The notes beneath the pieces were generated by a model. That model searched no databases. It was not told where the DNA came from and was given only the letters and a program-made list of their open reading frames with translations. Both the position numbers and the translations under genes were made by a program. Below are positions 48,535-57,503 of a DNA stretch of 64,000 bases, in pieces. The DNA lies in contig NZ_CAJFCN010000002.1 of the NCBI RefSeq assembly GCF_904063055.1, positions 372,001-436,000 of the forward strand, in the 5' to 3' direction. How positions within the stretch are numbered: the first letter of the stretch is position 1; each line of letters opens with the position of its first letter. The stretch is from Pseudomonas paracarnis. GTDB taxonomy: Bacteria; Pseudomonadota; Gammaproteobacteria; Pseudomonadales; Pseudomonadaceae.

Positions 48535-50457
48535 TCAGTGGGCGGTGGCCTGCAGTCCGGCCAGCAGCAAGCGTTGATACAGGTCTTCCTTGATGCCCTC
48601 CGGCTTATCCAAGCGCATCCGCTGCAAATGCTCGGGAAACGCCTCCGGCTCCGGCGCGTCGAGTGCCGCCTTGCCCAACTCCAGAATTTCCGTGAGCTTG
48701 AATTTGCTCTTGAGCCAGTTCAGCGCTCGTAACAAATCCCGCTCTTCATTCGTGAAGTCGCTGCCCAGGGGGTATTCCGGGAACAGGCGACGATGCCTGG
48801 CCTGAATCGCCTGAAGCCGCTCTGGCGTGTTGTCGGCAAAACGCGGATCCAACTGGAAATCCTTGGGCAGTTTGCCGGCCTTTTGCGCCTGCTCAATCAA
48901 GTCGTGCTGGAACCTTGAGTCAGTGATGTTCAGCAACGCTTCGATCACCTTGGCATCCGTCTGACCGCGCAAGTCGGCAATACCGTATTCGGTAATGACG
49001 ATATCCCGCAGGTGCCGGGGAATGGTGCAGTGGCCGTACTCCCAGACAATATTGGAACTGACCTCACCCGCCGACTCACGCCAGCTGCGCAAAATCAGGA
49101 TTGAGCGTGCACCTTCCAGCGCATGCCCCTGGGCCACGAAATTGTATTGCCCGCCCACACCACTGAGCACGCGACCGTCTTCCAACTGATCAGCCACGCC
49201 AGCACCGAGCAAGGTGACCATGATGGCGCTGTTGATAAACCGAGCATCCAGGCGCTGCAGGCGCTTGAGTTCTTCCTGCCCGTACAGCTCGTTGATGTAG
49301 CTGATGCGGGTCATGTTGAATGCCTGGCGCTTGGCATGGGTCATTTCCTGCAGGCGCTGGTAAAAACTGCGCGGTCCCAGGAAGAAACCGCCATGAATCG
49401 ACACGCCATCAGGTTGCGCCGCGTCGTCCAGGGTGCCCGCGTTGGCCTGCATCTGGGTCGCCACATCCGGGTAGACCTTGCGCCGCACGATCCCGGCATC
49501 GGCCAATACCAGCAGGCCGTTGACGAACATCTCGCTGCAACCGTAAAGGCCACGGGCAAACGGCTCAACGCCGCCTTCGCGGCTGATCAACGGTGCCCAC
49601 TGGTACACATCCAAGTCGGTGAGCAACAGGCGATAGGCTTCGTTGTCGGCCTGGCGCGCCAGCAGGGCAGCCGTCAGGGCATCGCCCATGGAGCCGATGC
49701 CAATCTGCAACGTACCGCCATCACGCACCAGGGTGCTGGCATGCAGGCCGATAAAATGATCCTGAAAGCCCACCGGCATATTCGGGGTGGAGAACAACGT
49801 GGTGCTGTCTTTTTCATCCAGCAGGTAGTCGAACTCATCCATGCCCAACTCGGCATCGCCAGGCATGTAGGGCAAATCGCTATGGACCTGGCCGACGACC
49901 AGGATGGTCTCCCCGGCCGCGCGGCGCTTGGCGATCATGGGCAGCAGGTCGAGAGTGATATCCGGGTTGCAGCTCAGGCTCAGGCGGTCGGGATGCTCGC
50001 TGCTACTGGCAACCAATTGCGCCACCAGGTTCAGGCCGGCGGCATTGATGTCGCGGGCCGCATGGCTGTAGTTGCTGCTGACGTAATCCTGCTGCGCCGC
50101 GGCGCTGTGGAGCAGGCTACCGGGCTGCATGAAGAATTGCTGCACACGGATATTCTTCGGCAGGCTGCCCCTGTGCAGGTCCGCGAGGAAATCCAGTTCG
50201 GGGTAGTCGCCAAACACCCGTTCGATGAAGGGTTCGAGAAAGCGCTTTTGAAGACCATCACCCTGCGTAGGCCGACCCAGGCTCAGCGCGGTATAAAGCG
50301 TCAGCGCCCGTTCGGGCAACTTTGCGATACGCCGGTACAGGGCGTTGACGAACAGGTTGGGCTTGCCCAGCCCCAGCGGCATGCCCATGTGGATATGCGC
50401 CGGCAGGCGCTCCAGTACGTCGTCAACTGCTTGCTCGATTGAACACAACTGCACCAT
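48535..50457 (-). CDS. Acetyl-CoA hydrolase/transferase family protein
   Basis: A 640-residue protein of the acetyl-CoA hydrolase/CoA-transferase family, which moves or removes CoA from short acyl-CoAs. The N-terminal half has the HIHMGMPLGLGKPNLFVNAL stretch in parts, and the C-terminal half has GVGGQYNFVAQGHALEGARSI and the ITEYGIADLRGQTDA stretch typical of the C-terminal CoA-transferase domain. It is longer than classical Ach1/Cat1 proteins (about 500), with an extra C-terminal region after ADNTPERL. GGGAG is well spaced before this ATG, which is preferred over the start 32 codons upstream. Confidence 0.88.
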   Translation of the reverse strand: MVQLCSIEQAVDDVLERLPAHIHMGMPLGLGKPNLFVNALYRRIAKLPERALTLYTALSLGRPTQGDGLQKRFLEPFIERVFGDYPELDFLADLHRGSLPKNIRVQQFFMQPGSLLHSAAAQQDYVSSNYSHAARDINAAGLNLVAQLVASSSEHPDRLSLSCNPDITLDLLPMIAKRRAAGETILVVGQVHSDLPYMPGDAELGMDEFDYLLDEKDSTTLFSTPNMPVGFQDHFIGLHASTLVRDGGTLQIGIGSMGDALTAALLARQADNEAYRLLLTDLDVYQWAPLISREGGVEPFARGLYGCSEMFVNGLLVLADAGIVRRKVYPDVATQMQANAGTLDDAAQPDGVSIHGGFFLGPRSFYQRLQEMTHAKRQAFNMTRISYINELYGQEELKRLQRLDARFINSAIMVTLLGAGVADQLEDGRVLSGVGGQYNFVAQGHALEGARSILILRSWRESAGEVSSNIVWEYGHCTIPRHLRDIVITEYGIADLRGQTDAKVIEALLNITDSRFQHDLIEQAQKAGKLPKDFQLDPRFADNTPERLQAIQARHRRLFPEYPLGSDFTNEERDLLRALNWLKSKFKLTEILELGKAALDAPEPEAFPEHLQRMRLDKPEGIKEDLYQRLLLAGLQATAH

Positions 50458-50550
50458 CCGACTGCTCCCGAACATTCCATGAATTAGGGGTTGGACCGAG
50501 CTTGCCGGGTCTTTGCTGCAATGAACAGCCTGAATACCAAATCGCGGGCA

Positions 50551-50579
50551 CAAAAAAGCCGCTCGTAAGCGGCATTTTT
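50551..50579 (-). terminator. Rho-independent terminator after cytochrome c5
   Basis: On the minus strand ATGCCGC and GCGGCTTTTTTG form a stem and T-run just after the cytochrome gene stop. A T-run exists on the other strand too, but nothing obvious ends there. Confidence 0.88.
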
Positions 50580-50595
50580 GACGAAGATCGACCGA

Positions 50596-51018
50596 TTACA
50601 GCCCGGACATCTTCTTGATCGCACCCTTGAGGTCGTCGTCCGAGCAATCAGCGCAGGTGCCTTTGGGCGGCATGGCGTTGATACCGGTGATGGCCTTTGC
50701 CAGGATGCCATCGAGGCCACCTTGATGGTCGGCGCGTTCTTTCCATGCGGCGGTGTCGCCAATCTTTGGCGCACCCAAAAGGCCGCTGCCGTGGCACGCG
50801 TTACAGTGCTTGGCGATGATATCATCGGGGGTTTTCGCGCCGCCGCCGCCGGCTGCCACGGCAACTTCCATGCCCTTGCATTCCTGGCCCTGGACGCAAA
50901 CCTGGCCCACAGGCTCCAGGCGCTTGGCAATGTCATCATTGGTCGCAGCTTGAGCGCTGACAGCCCATAGGGCCAGTACGGTTGCTGGTGCAGCCAGCAT
51001 TTTCATAATTAGGTTCAC
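50596..51018 (-). CDS. Cytochrome c5
   Basis: A 140-residue periplasmic monoheme cytochrome c that carries electrons to terminal oxidases. A signal peptide covers about residues 1-24 (ending SAQA). The heme site CNACH is at 72-76, the axial methionine is about M116 in NAMPPKG, and an extra pair C122/C125 (CADC) may form the disulfide known in cytochromes c5. The start is GTG with GAGGG eight bases upstream; an ATG four codons later lacks such a site. P. aeruginosa has the same gene (cycB) here. Confidence 0.92.
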   Translation of the reverse strand: MNLIMKMLAAPATVLALWAVSAQAATNDDIAKRLEPVGQVCVQGQECKGMEVAVAAGGGGAKTPDDIIAKHCNACHGSGLLGAPKIGDTAAWKERADHQGGLDGILAKAITGINAMPPKGTCADCSDDDLKGAIKKMSGL

Positions 51019-51188
51019 GCGTTCACCCTCAATGGTGGCTATTCACGCCTGCGGCCACGGTTTCGCAGGCGGCGAAAGTATAACGGTTAGCCCGCCTGGC
51101 CGAAACAACCCTATTAAATAAAGGGAGATTCGGCCTCACGGTGTACAGCTGCGGGAACCTCTGCAACGCTGGCAGGGCGCCTCTATTC

Positions 51189-51737
51189 TTAAAAGTTCGC
51201 GGGTGTGGCTGCGCTGATTAGTCGCGCCGGCACGTCGAACGGATTGCGAAAACGATGAGGCCTGGTGCTTTCAAAGTAGTAGCTATCGCCCGCTTCGAGC
51301 ACAAAAGTTTCAAGGCCGACCACCAATTCCAGGCGCCCTTCCACCAGAATTCCGGTTTCTTCGCCTTCATGAGTGAGCATTTCTTCGCCCGTGTCGGCAC
51401 CCGGAGGGTAGATTTCATTGAGAAATGCGATGGCCCGGCTTGGGCGCGCCCGGCCCACCAGTTTCATGGTGACGGCACCGTCAGAGATGTCGATCAGCTC
51501 ATTGGCTTTATAGACGATCTGCGTCGGTATTTCCTGGAGGACTTCTTCGGAAAAGAACTCGACCATGGACATGGGGATACCGCCCAGCACCTTGCGCAGG
51601 GAGCTGATCGAGGGGCTGACGCTGTTTTTCTCGATCATCGAAATGGTGCTGTTGGTGACGCCCGCACGCTTGGCGAGCTCACGCTGGGAAAGACCTTTGA
51701 GTTTACGGATGGATTGCAGTCGTTCGCCGACGTCCAA
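51189..51737 (-). CDS. pauR: XRE/cupin transcriptional regulator, PauR/PuuR type
   Basis: A 182-residue regulator with an N-terminal helix-turn-helix (about residues 3-60: LQSIRKLKGLSQRELAKRA then TNSTISMIEK) and a C-terminal cupin domain (about 105-178) that binds the effector. P. aeruginosa has the polyamine catabolism repressor PauR at this position. The start is TTG, with a perfect TAGGAGG eight bases upstream. Targets may include the pauB- and pauC-type genes 4-11 kb away. The symbol is given from synteny. Confidence 0.85.
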   Translation of the reverse strand: MDVGERLQSIRKLKGLSQRELAKRAGVTNSTISMIEKNSVSPSISSLRKVLGGIPMSMVEFFSEEVLQEIPTQIVYKANELIDISDGAVTMKLVGRARPSRAIAFLNEIYPPGADTGEEMLTHEGEETGILVEGRLELVVGLETFVLEAGDSYYFESTRPHRFRNPFDVPARLISAATPANF

Positions 51738-51853
51738 TGCAGGAGCCTCCTAGGATTCAGGCTTTGTTGTAATTGAGCGTTATCATGGCGACAGCGTTCA
51801 GTATTTACAACACTTGGGCCTAAATCCCGGCGTGCTCGGTTCGTTGCCGGCGG

Positions 51854-52927
51854 CTAAGCGCCGCTATAGAGCCTTGGCACTCGGCGCAGATTGCAGAAAA
51901 TCTGATAAGGGATGGTCTCGGCGGCCACGGCCACATCGCTGGCGAGGATGTGCTTGCCCCACAGCTCTACGGTGGAACCAAGGCCCGCCTGGGGCAAGTC
52001 GGTGAGGTCGACACACAGCATGTCCATGGACACGCGCCCCAGCAGCCGGCTGCGCTGGCCAGCGACCAGCACCGGTGTGCCGGTAGGCGCATGGCGCGGA
52101 TAACCGTCGGCATAGCCCATGGCAACCACGCCGATGCGCATCGGCTTGGGCGTGACGAACCTGGCGCCATAGCCCACCGGCTCACCGGCTGGCAACTCGC
52201 GCACGCAGATGACTTTGGATTCCAGGGTCATCACCGGCTGCAAGCGCGCCGCAATGGCCTGGTCTTCGCCAAAGGGCGTTGCGCCGTAAAGCATGATACC
52301 GGGGCGCACCCAGTCGCTGGACACGCTCGGCCAGCCCAATACAGACGGTGAGTTGCGCAGGCTGACCTCAGCCGCCAGCCCCTGACGCGCCGCCTCAAAC
52401 ACCGTTACTTGTTCGTTGCTGCTGACGCAATCGAGCTCATCGGCGCGGGCAAAATGACTCATCAGCACGATTTTCGCCACTTTGCCACTCGCCAGCAGGC
52501 GCTGATACGCTTCCTGGTAATCCTTGGGGTGCAGGCCCACACGGTGCATGCCCGAGTCCAGCTTCAGCCACACTGTCAGCGGCTTGCTCAAACGAGCTTG
52601 CTCGATGGCTTCCAACTGCCACAACGAATGCACCACGCACCACAAATCCTGCTCGATGATCAGCGGCAACTCGTCGGCTTCGAAAAAACCTTCAAGCAGC
52701 AACACCGGCGCACGAATGCCGGCGGCGCGCAGTTCCAGCGCTTCCTCGATGCACGCCACGGCAAACCCGTCGGTTTGCGCCTCCAGTGCCTGGGCCACGG
52801 GCACCGCGCCATGACCGTAGGCATCCGCCTTGATCACGGCAAGGGCCTTGGCCCCGGTGACTTCTCGGGCCAATTGGTAGTTATGGCGCAGGGCTTGGAG
52901 ATCGATCAGGGCACGGGCTGGACGCAT
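51854..52927 (-). CDS. dadX: Alanine racemase, catabolic (DadX type)
   Basis: Interconverts L- and D-alanine with pyridoxal phosphate. The product is 357 residues. The cofactor lysine is K33 in [11 protein letters not shown], and the second catalytic residue is the tyrosine of the VRPGIMLYG / VGYGARF region. The nearby dadA and Lrp-type regulator show that this is the catabolic enzyme, which turns L-alanine into D-alanine for DadA. It can also supply D-alanine for peptidoglycan. A terminator lies between it and ridA, so it may have its own promoter. Confidence 0.95.
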   Translation of the reverse strand: MRPARALIDLQALRHNYQLAREVTGAKALAVIKADAYGHGAVPVAQALEAQTDGFAVACIEEALELRAAGIRAPVLLLEGFFEADELPLIIEQDLWCVVHSLWQLEAIEQARLSKPLTVWLKLDSGMHRVGLHPKDYQEAYQRLLASGKVAKIVLMSHFARADELDCVSSNEQVTVFEAARQGLAAEVSLRNSPSVLGWPSVSSDWVRPGIMLYGATPFGEDQAIAARLQPVMTLESKVICVRELPAGEPVGYGARFVTPKPMRIGVVAMGYADGYPRHAPTGTPVLVAGQRSRLLGRVSMDMLCVDLTDLPQAGLGSTVELWGKHILASDVAVAAETIPYQIFCNLRRVPRLYSGA

Positions 52928-52956
52928 GTCGGCAGGCTTCTAGGCAGCAAAGTCAA

Positions 52957-52993
52957 TAAAAAAACCGGTGCAGACCAACGACGTCGGCACCGG
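52957..52993 (-). terminator. Rho-independent terminator between ridA and dadX
   Basis: On the minus strand CCGGTGC and GCACCGG pair across a 15-base loop that itself contains complementary bases, followed by a TTTTTTTAT run. It may end or reduce transcription from dadA-ridA into dadX. Confidence 0.82.
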
Positions 52994-53007
52994 GAGAGGG
53001 ATCTTTG

Positions 53008-53361
53008 TTAAGGCAGCGCAGCCACGACAGACAGCTCTACCAGTATCTCGGGTTCGCACAGCTTGGCTTGCACAGTGGCGCGGGCCGGGGCGACGCCTTT
53101 GGGCAGCCACTTGTCCCACACCGCGTTCATGCCGGCGAAGTCGGCGTCGATGTCTTTCAGGTAGATCGTCACCGACAGCAACCTGGACTTGTCGGTACCG
53201 GCCAAGTCCAGCAAGCGCTCGATATTGACCAGGGTTTCACGGGTTTGCTGTTCAATCCCGGCGCTCATGTCGTCGCCTACCTGCCCTGCCAGGTACACGG
53301 TACCGCTGTGGACAACGATCTGGCTCATGCGCTCATTGGTGAGCTGGCGCTGGATTGACAT
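53008..53361 (-). CDS. ridA: RidA family enamine/imine deaminase
   Basis: A 117-residue trimeric protein of the RidA/YjgF family that hydrolyses reactive imines and enamines. Conserved parts are [15 protein letters not shown] near residues 19-33 and the final third [12 protein letters not shown]... in pattern. Its first 29 bases overlap the end of dadA, so the two are co-translated. DadA releases imino acids, so a RidA partner is logical. AGGAG is ten bases from this ATG; an earlier in-frame start nine codons upstream is less likely. Confidence 0.92.
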   Translation of the reverse strand: MSIQRQLTNERMSQIVVHSGTVYLAGQVGDDMSAGIEQQTRETLVNIERLLDLAGTDKSRLLSVTIYLKDIDADFAGMNAVWDKWLPKGVAPARATVQAKLCEPEILVELSVVAALP

Positions 53362-54634
53362 GTTGTGCGGACTCCTGGTGGTTGCCATAACGGGAAATAT
53401 CGAGGCCTGCGGCGCTGATCTGCGGCGTTTTCTTCGCCATCAGGTCGGCCAGCAAGCGACCCGAACCACAGGCCATGGTCCAACCGAGGGTACCGTGGCC
53501 TGTATTCAGGAACAGGTTCTTGAACGGCGTGGCACCCACAATCGGCGTGCCGTCTGGGGTGGTCGGGCGCAGGCCGGTCCAGAAACTGGCTTGGGCCAGA
53601 TCGCCGCCCTGAGGATAAAGGTCGTTGACGATCATCTCCAGGGTTTCACGTCGCCGCGGGTTCAGCGACAGGTCAAAACCGGCTATTTCAGCCATGCCAC
53701 CGACGCGAATACGGTTGTCGAAACGGGTGATCGCGACTTTGTAGGTTTCATCGAGAATGGTCGAGGTCGGCGCCATTGCCGGGTTAGTGATCGGCACGGT
53801 CAGCGAGTAGCCCTTGAGCGGGTACACCGGCGCCTTGATGCCCAATGGCTTGAGTAACTTGGGCGAGTAACTGCCGAGGGCCAGTACATAGCGGTCGGCG
53901 GTTTCCAGCTTGCCGTCGATCAGCACACCATTGATGCGGTCGCCTGCGTAGTCCAGGCGCTGGATGTCTTGTTCGAAGCGGAATTCCACGCCCAATTGTT
54001 TGCACATGTCGACCAGGCGCGTGGTGAATATCTGGCAATCGCCCGTCTGGTCGTTGGGCAAGCGCAAGGCACCCGCGAGGATATCGGTGACGCTGCCCAG
54101 AGCCGGTTCAACCCGGGCAATGCCGGCGCGGTCGAGCAATTCGAATGGCACGCCGGACTCTTTCAGCACGGCGATGTCCTTGGCGGCACCATCGAGTTGG
54201 GCCTGGGTGCGGAACAGTTGGGTAGTCCCGAGGCTGCGCCCTTCGTAGGCAATGCCGGTCTCGGCGCGCAATTCGTCGAGGCAGTCGCGGCTGTACTCGG
54301 ACAGGCGCACCATGCGCTCCTTGTTCACCGCGTAGCGGCTGGCCGTGCAGTTGCGCAGCATCTGCGCCATCCACAGGTATTGGTCGATATCAGCAGTGGC
54401 CTTGATTGCCAACGGCGCGTGGCGTTGCAACAGCCACTTGATCGCCTTGAGTGGCACACCCGGCGCGGCCCAGGGCGAAGCATACCCAGGGGAGACCTGG
54501 CCGGCGTTGGCGAAACTGGTTTCCATGGCAGCGGCAGGCTGACGATCAACCACCACGACATCAAAGCCGGCCCGCGCCAAATAATAGGCACTGGTCACCC
54601 CAATGACGCCGCTACCCAAGACCAGAACGCGCAT
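53333..54634 (-). CDS. dadA: D-amino-acid dehydrogenase small subunit DadA
   Basis: A 433-residue membrane-associated flavoprotein that oxidises D-alanine and other D-amino acids to keto acids and passes electrons to the respiratory chain. The FAD-binding motif [19 protein letters not shown] is at residues 4-22. [20 protein letters not shown] and the C-terminal [17 protein letters not shown] fit DadA. It is the first gene of dadA-ridA and is divergent from the Lrp-type regulator, with an AT-rich control region between. Confidence 0.96.
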   Translation of the reverse strand: MRVLVLGSGVIGVTSAYYLARAGFDVVVVDRQPAAAMETSFANAGQVSPGYASPWAAPGVPLKAIKWLLQRHAPLAIKATADIDQYLWMAQMLRNCTASRYAVNKERMVRLSEYSRDCLDELRAETGIAYEGRSLGTTQLFRTQAQLDGAAKDIAVLKESGVPFELLDRAGIARVEPALGSVTDILAGALRLPNDQTGDCQIFTTRLVDMCKQLGVEFRFEQDIQRLDYAGDRINGVLIDGKLETADRYVLALGSYSPKLLKPLGIKAPVYPLKGYSLTVPITNPAMAPTSTILDETYKVAITRFDNRIRVGGMAEIAGFDLSLNPRRRETLEMIVNDLYPQGGDLAQASFWTGLRPTTPDGTPIVGATPFKNLFLNTGHGTLGWTMACGSGRLLADLMAKKTPQISAAGLDISRYGNHQESAQHVNPAPAHQ

Positions 54635-54790
54635 TTTTATATCCTCATCGCGGGCTTGGCCGCTGACGTGTGTTATTCGAGCAATGATGAGCGCAGTGTA
54701 AAAAACAATCGACAGTGCATTTCACTATATAAATGCCTATATTTGGCGACAATTCTTGGCAAAAACCCTTTTGACAGAGGCGTATCCCCT
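54635..54790. promoter_or_regulatory. Shared dadA / dadR control region
   Basis: A 156-base divergent region, strongly AT-rich around 54715-54760 (CACTATATAAATGCCTATA). Lrp-type regulators bind such DNA, so the neighbouring regulator probably acts here on both genes. No single operator could be assigned by eye. Confidence 0.6.
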
Positions 54791-55279
54791 ATGCGTACCA
54801 ACACCCAGACCAAACGGGAGCTGGACAAGATCGACCGCAATATCCTGCGCATCCTGCAAACCGACGGGCGCATCTCGTTCACGGAGCTGGGGGAAAAGGT
54901 CGGGCTGTCCACCACGCCCTGCACCGAGCGCGTGCGGCGCCTGGAGCGCGAAGGGATCATCATGGGCTACAACGCACGGCTCAATCCCCAGCATTTGAAG
55001 GGAAGTTTGCTGGTATTTGTCGAGATCAGCCTGGATTACAAGTCGGGTGACACCTTTGAAGAATTTCGCCGAGCCGTGCTGAAACTGCCTCACGTGCTGG
55101 AGTGCCATCTAGTGTCGGGTGATTTCGACTACCTGGTGAAAGCGCGAATCTCGGAGATGGCTTCGTACCGCAAATTGCTGGGCGATATCCTGCTCAAACT
55201 CCCCCATGTGCGCGAATCCAAGAGCTATATCGTGATGGAAGAGGTGAAAGAAAGCCTGAACCTGCCGATCCCTGACTGA
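54791..55279 (+). CDS. dadR: Lrp/AsnC family regulator (DadR type)
   Basis: A 162-residue leucine-responsive regulator. The winged helix covers about residues 10-70, with LQTDGRISFTELGEKVGLS and the recognition helix TTPCTERVRRLE. The C-terminal RAM ligand-binding domain covers about 75-155 (LECHLVSGDFDYLV). It is divergent from dadA, which Lrp-type DadR activates in response to alanine in P. aeruginosa and E. coli. It could equally be named lrp. Confidence 0.93.
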   Translation: MRTNTQTKRELDKIDRNILRILQTDGRISFTELGEKVGLSTTPCTERVRRLEREGIIMGYNARLNPQHLKGSLLVFVEISLDYKSGDTFEEFRRAVLKLPHVLECHLVSGDFDYLVKARISEMASYRKLLGDILLKLPHVRESKSYIVMEEVKESLNLPIPD

Positions 55280-55302
55280 CCCACTGACACAACACGGTCA
55301 AA

Positions 55303-55327
55303 TGTGGGAGCTGGCTTGCCTGCTCCC
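55303..55327. repeat. Degenerate REP singlet, GCTGGC type
   Basis: TGTGGGAGCTGGCTTGCCTGCTCCC is a REP that lacks its closing ACA (CTTGG instead). It lies between the convergent dadR and the YkgJ-family gene. Confidence 0.8.
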
Positions 55328-55350
55328 TTGGTTTTAACCGAATACATCCG

Positions 55351-55704
55351 CTAGACCAACACCTGCCGGGTACTCGCCATGTACTCATGAATCTGCTTCT
55401 CCACCCGCGGATGAATCAGCTCCACTGGCCGGCGGCCATTAGGGCACGGCAAGGTCTTGGTGGTGCCGAACAGGCGACAGATCAGCGGCCGCTCGTCATA
55501 CACCGTGCAACCCTTGGGCCCCAGGTGCACGCAGTTCAGCTCGTCCATCGCCGCCTCTTGCTCGGCAGCGGTCTTGCGCGGCAGGCGCGACATTTCCTCG
55601 GGCGAGGTGGTCACCGGCCCACAGCAGTCGTGGCAACCGGGGACGCACTCGAACGAAGGGATCTGGCGACGCAGCGCGCTGATTTTCTGACTGTTGCAAC
55701 TCAT
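55351..55704 (-). CDS. YkgJ family cysteine cluster protein
   Basis: A 117-residue protein of the YkgJ/UPF0153 family, which may bind iron-sulfur or zinc. Cysteines occur as FECVPGCHDCC (about residues 19-29), LNC, KGC and LICRLFG. The conserved IP-x-F-E-C opening and PLICR-x-F match the family. Its function is unknown. It converges on dadR and is divergent from the amine oxidase gene. Confidence 0.88.
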   Translation of the reverse strand: MSCNSQKISALRRQIPSFECVPGCHDCCGPVTTSPEEMSRLPRKTAAEQEAAMDELNCVHLGPKGCTVYDERPLICRLFGTTKTLPCPNGRRPVELIHPRVEKQIHEYMASTRQVLV

Positions 55705-55819
55705 CGAAACCCATACCGAACGGCGAATAGACGTGGATTCTGACGCAAAACGCCCCGCGCAGACAGCGTCGTGCGACCACTGTATCCTGCGTCAAATTTT
55801 CCAGACAGGGAGGTTCCCC

Positions 55820-57112
55820 ATGACCGCCAGCGCCCGGCACACCGCTTCCTACTACGCCGCCAGCAGCGTGCCGCAACCGGATTACCCGACGCTGACCGGT
55901 GAGGTAAACGCCGATGTCTGTGTGATCGGCGGGGGGTTCTCCGGGCTCAACACCGCCTTGGAATTGGCCGAGCGCGGCTTTCGCGTGGTGTTGCTGGAGG
56001 CGCGCAAAATCGGTTGGGGCGCCAGCGGGCGCAATGGCGGCCAGTTGATTCGCGGTGTCGGCCACGGGCTGGATCAGTTCACCCAGGTGATCGGCAGCGA
56101 CGGCGTGCGCCAAATGAAGCTGATGGGCCTGGAAGCCGTGGAGATCGTGCGCGAGCGTGTGGAGCGCTTCCAGATCCCCTGTGACCTGACTTGGGGCTAC
56201 TGCGACCTGGCCAACAAACCCCGCGACCTGCAGGGCCTGGCCGAGGATGCCGAAGAGCTGCGCAGCCTGGGTTACCGCCACGAAGTGCGCCTGTTGCAAG
56301 CCAGCGAGATGGGCACCGTAATCGGCTCTGAGCGCTATGTAGGCGGCATGATCGATATGGGTTCCGGCCATCTGCACCCGCTGAACCTGGCACTGGGTGA
56401 GGCTGCCGTTGCCCAGCAGTTGGGCGTGGCGCTGTACGAGCAATCCCAAGTGACCCGTATCGACTATGGCCATGAGGTCAAGGTGCACACCGCCCAAGGC
56501 ACTGTGCGCGCCAAGACCCTGGTACTGGCCTGCAACGCCTACCTGAACGGGCTCAACCCGCAACTGAGCGGCAAGGTGTTGCCCGCCGGCAGCTACATCA
56601 TTGCCACCGAGCCCTTGAGCGAGGCGCAAGCCACCAGCCTGTTACCGCAGAACATGGCCGTGTGTGACCAGCGCGTGACGGTGGATTACTTCCGCCTGTC
56701 CGCCGACCGTCGCCTGTTGTTCGGCGGCGCCTGCCACTACTCCGGTCGAGACCCCAAGGACATCGGCGCCTACATGCGGCCGAAGATGCTGCAGGTATTC
56801 CCCCAATTGGCAGACGTGAAAATCGACTACCAATGGGGCGGCATGATCGGCATCGGCGCCAACCGCCTGCCGCAGATTGGCCGCCTGGCCGATCAACCTA
56901 ACGTGTATTACGCCCAGGCCTATGCCGGCCATGGCCTCAACGCCACGCACCTGGCGGGCAAGCTGCTGGCCGAGGCCATCAGCGGCCAGCAACAGGGGCG
57001 CTTCGATCTGTTCGCTCAGGTGCCACACATCACCTTCCCCGGCGGCAAACACCTGCGTTCGCCGTTGCTGGCCCTGGGGATGCTCTGGCACCGCCTCAAA
57101 GAACTGCTCTGA
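55820..57112 (+). CDS. FAD-dependent amine oxidase (PauB/PuuB type)
   Basis: A 430-residue flavin oxidoreductase of the DAO family. The FAD motif VCVIGGGFSGLNTALELAERG is near residues 31-50 and GWGASGRNGGQLIRG, the mark of gamma-glutamylputrescine oxidases, is near 63-77. It ends with NVYYAQAYAGHGLNATHLAG. In P. aeruginosa the gene at this place is a pauB paralogue, which oxidises gamma-glutamylated polyamines to the aldehyde that PauC then handles. GGGAGG lies before the ATG; the long upstream frame is not used. Confidence 0.88.
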   Translation: MTASARHTASYYAASSVPQPDYPTLTGEVNADVCVIGGGFSGLNTALELAERGFRVVLLEARKIGWGASGRNGGQLIRGVGHGLDQFTQVIGSDGVRQMKLMGLEAVEIVRERVERFQIPCDLTWGYCDLANKPRDLQGLAEDAEELRSLGYRHEVRLLQASEMGTVIGSERYVGGMIDMGSGHLHPLNLALGEAAVAQQLGVALYEQSQVTRIDYGHEVKVHTAQGTVRAKTLVLACNAYLNGLNPQLSGKVLPAGSYIIATEPLSEAQATSLLPQNMAVCDQRVTVDYFRLSADRRLLFGGACHYSGRDPKDIGAYMRPKMLQVFPQLADVKIDYQWGGMIGIGANRLPQIGRLADQPNVYYAQAYAGHGLNATHLAGKLLAEAISGQQQGRFDLFAQVPHITFPGGKHLRSPLLALGMLWHRLKELL

Positions 57113-57337
57113 TCAATCGCGCCAGAAGGGTTTCAAACCCTCACGGCGCGCCTGCTCGGCGGTCAGCCCGATGTCGCGTAACTGCTCGCGGCTCAGGTCC
57201 AGCAGGGCCTTGCGCGTATGGCGACGGCGCCAGAACAGATGCCAGCGGCCAGGCGCCGGGGCAGTGAGCGCCTGCTCCTGCCCCGCTTCCAGTTCCTGAC
57301 TGCGTAACGCCAGCCGTACATCGCTCATGCCGCTCAT
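57113..57337 (-). CDS. DUF1127 domain protein
   Basis: A 74-residue small basic protein. The C-terminal half, WRRRHTRKALLDLSREQLRDIGL, is the DUF1127 (YjiS-like) arginine-rich motif. Related small proteins bind RNA or affect phosphate and carbon metabolism in alphaproteobacteria; here the role is unknown. GAGGGG is seven bases before this ATG; the open frame starts 14 codons earlier. Its stop abuts the stop of the convergent amine oxidase gene with no spacer. Confidence 0.85.
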   Translation of the reverse strand: MSGMSDVRLALRSQELEAGQEQALTAPAPGRWHLFWRRRHTRKALLDLSREQLRDIGLTAEQARREGLKPFWRD

Positions 57338-57503
57338 TTGACTGCCCCTCATTGGCCTGTTGCCTTGAGTGACCAGCATGCGCGGGCGGCCAGAACCATT
57401 ACAGATTCAGGCAACTTTTATTAGATCCATACAGATACTCCCTATGCGTGGCTGAATCCTGTATTTTCCCTTTATCTGTACTGGTCCCTCGGGAGCGACC
57501 ACC

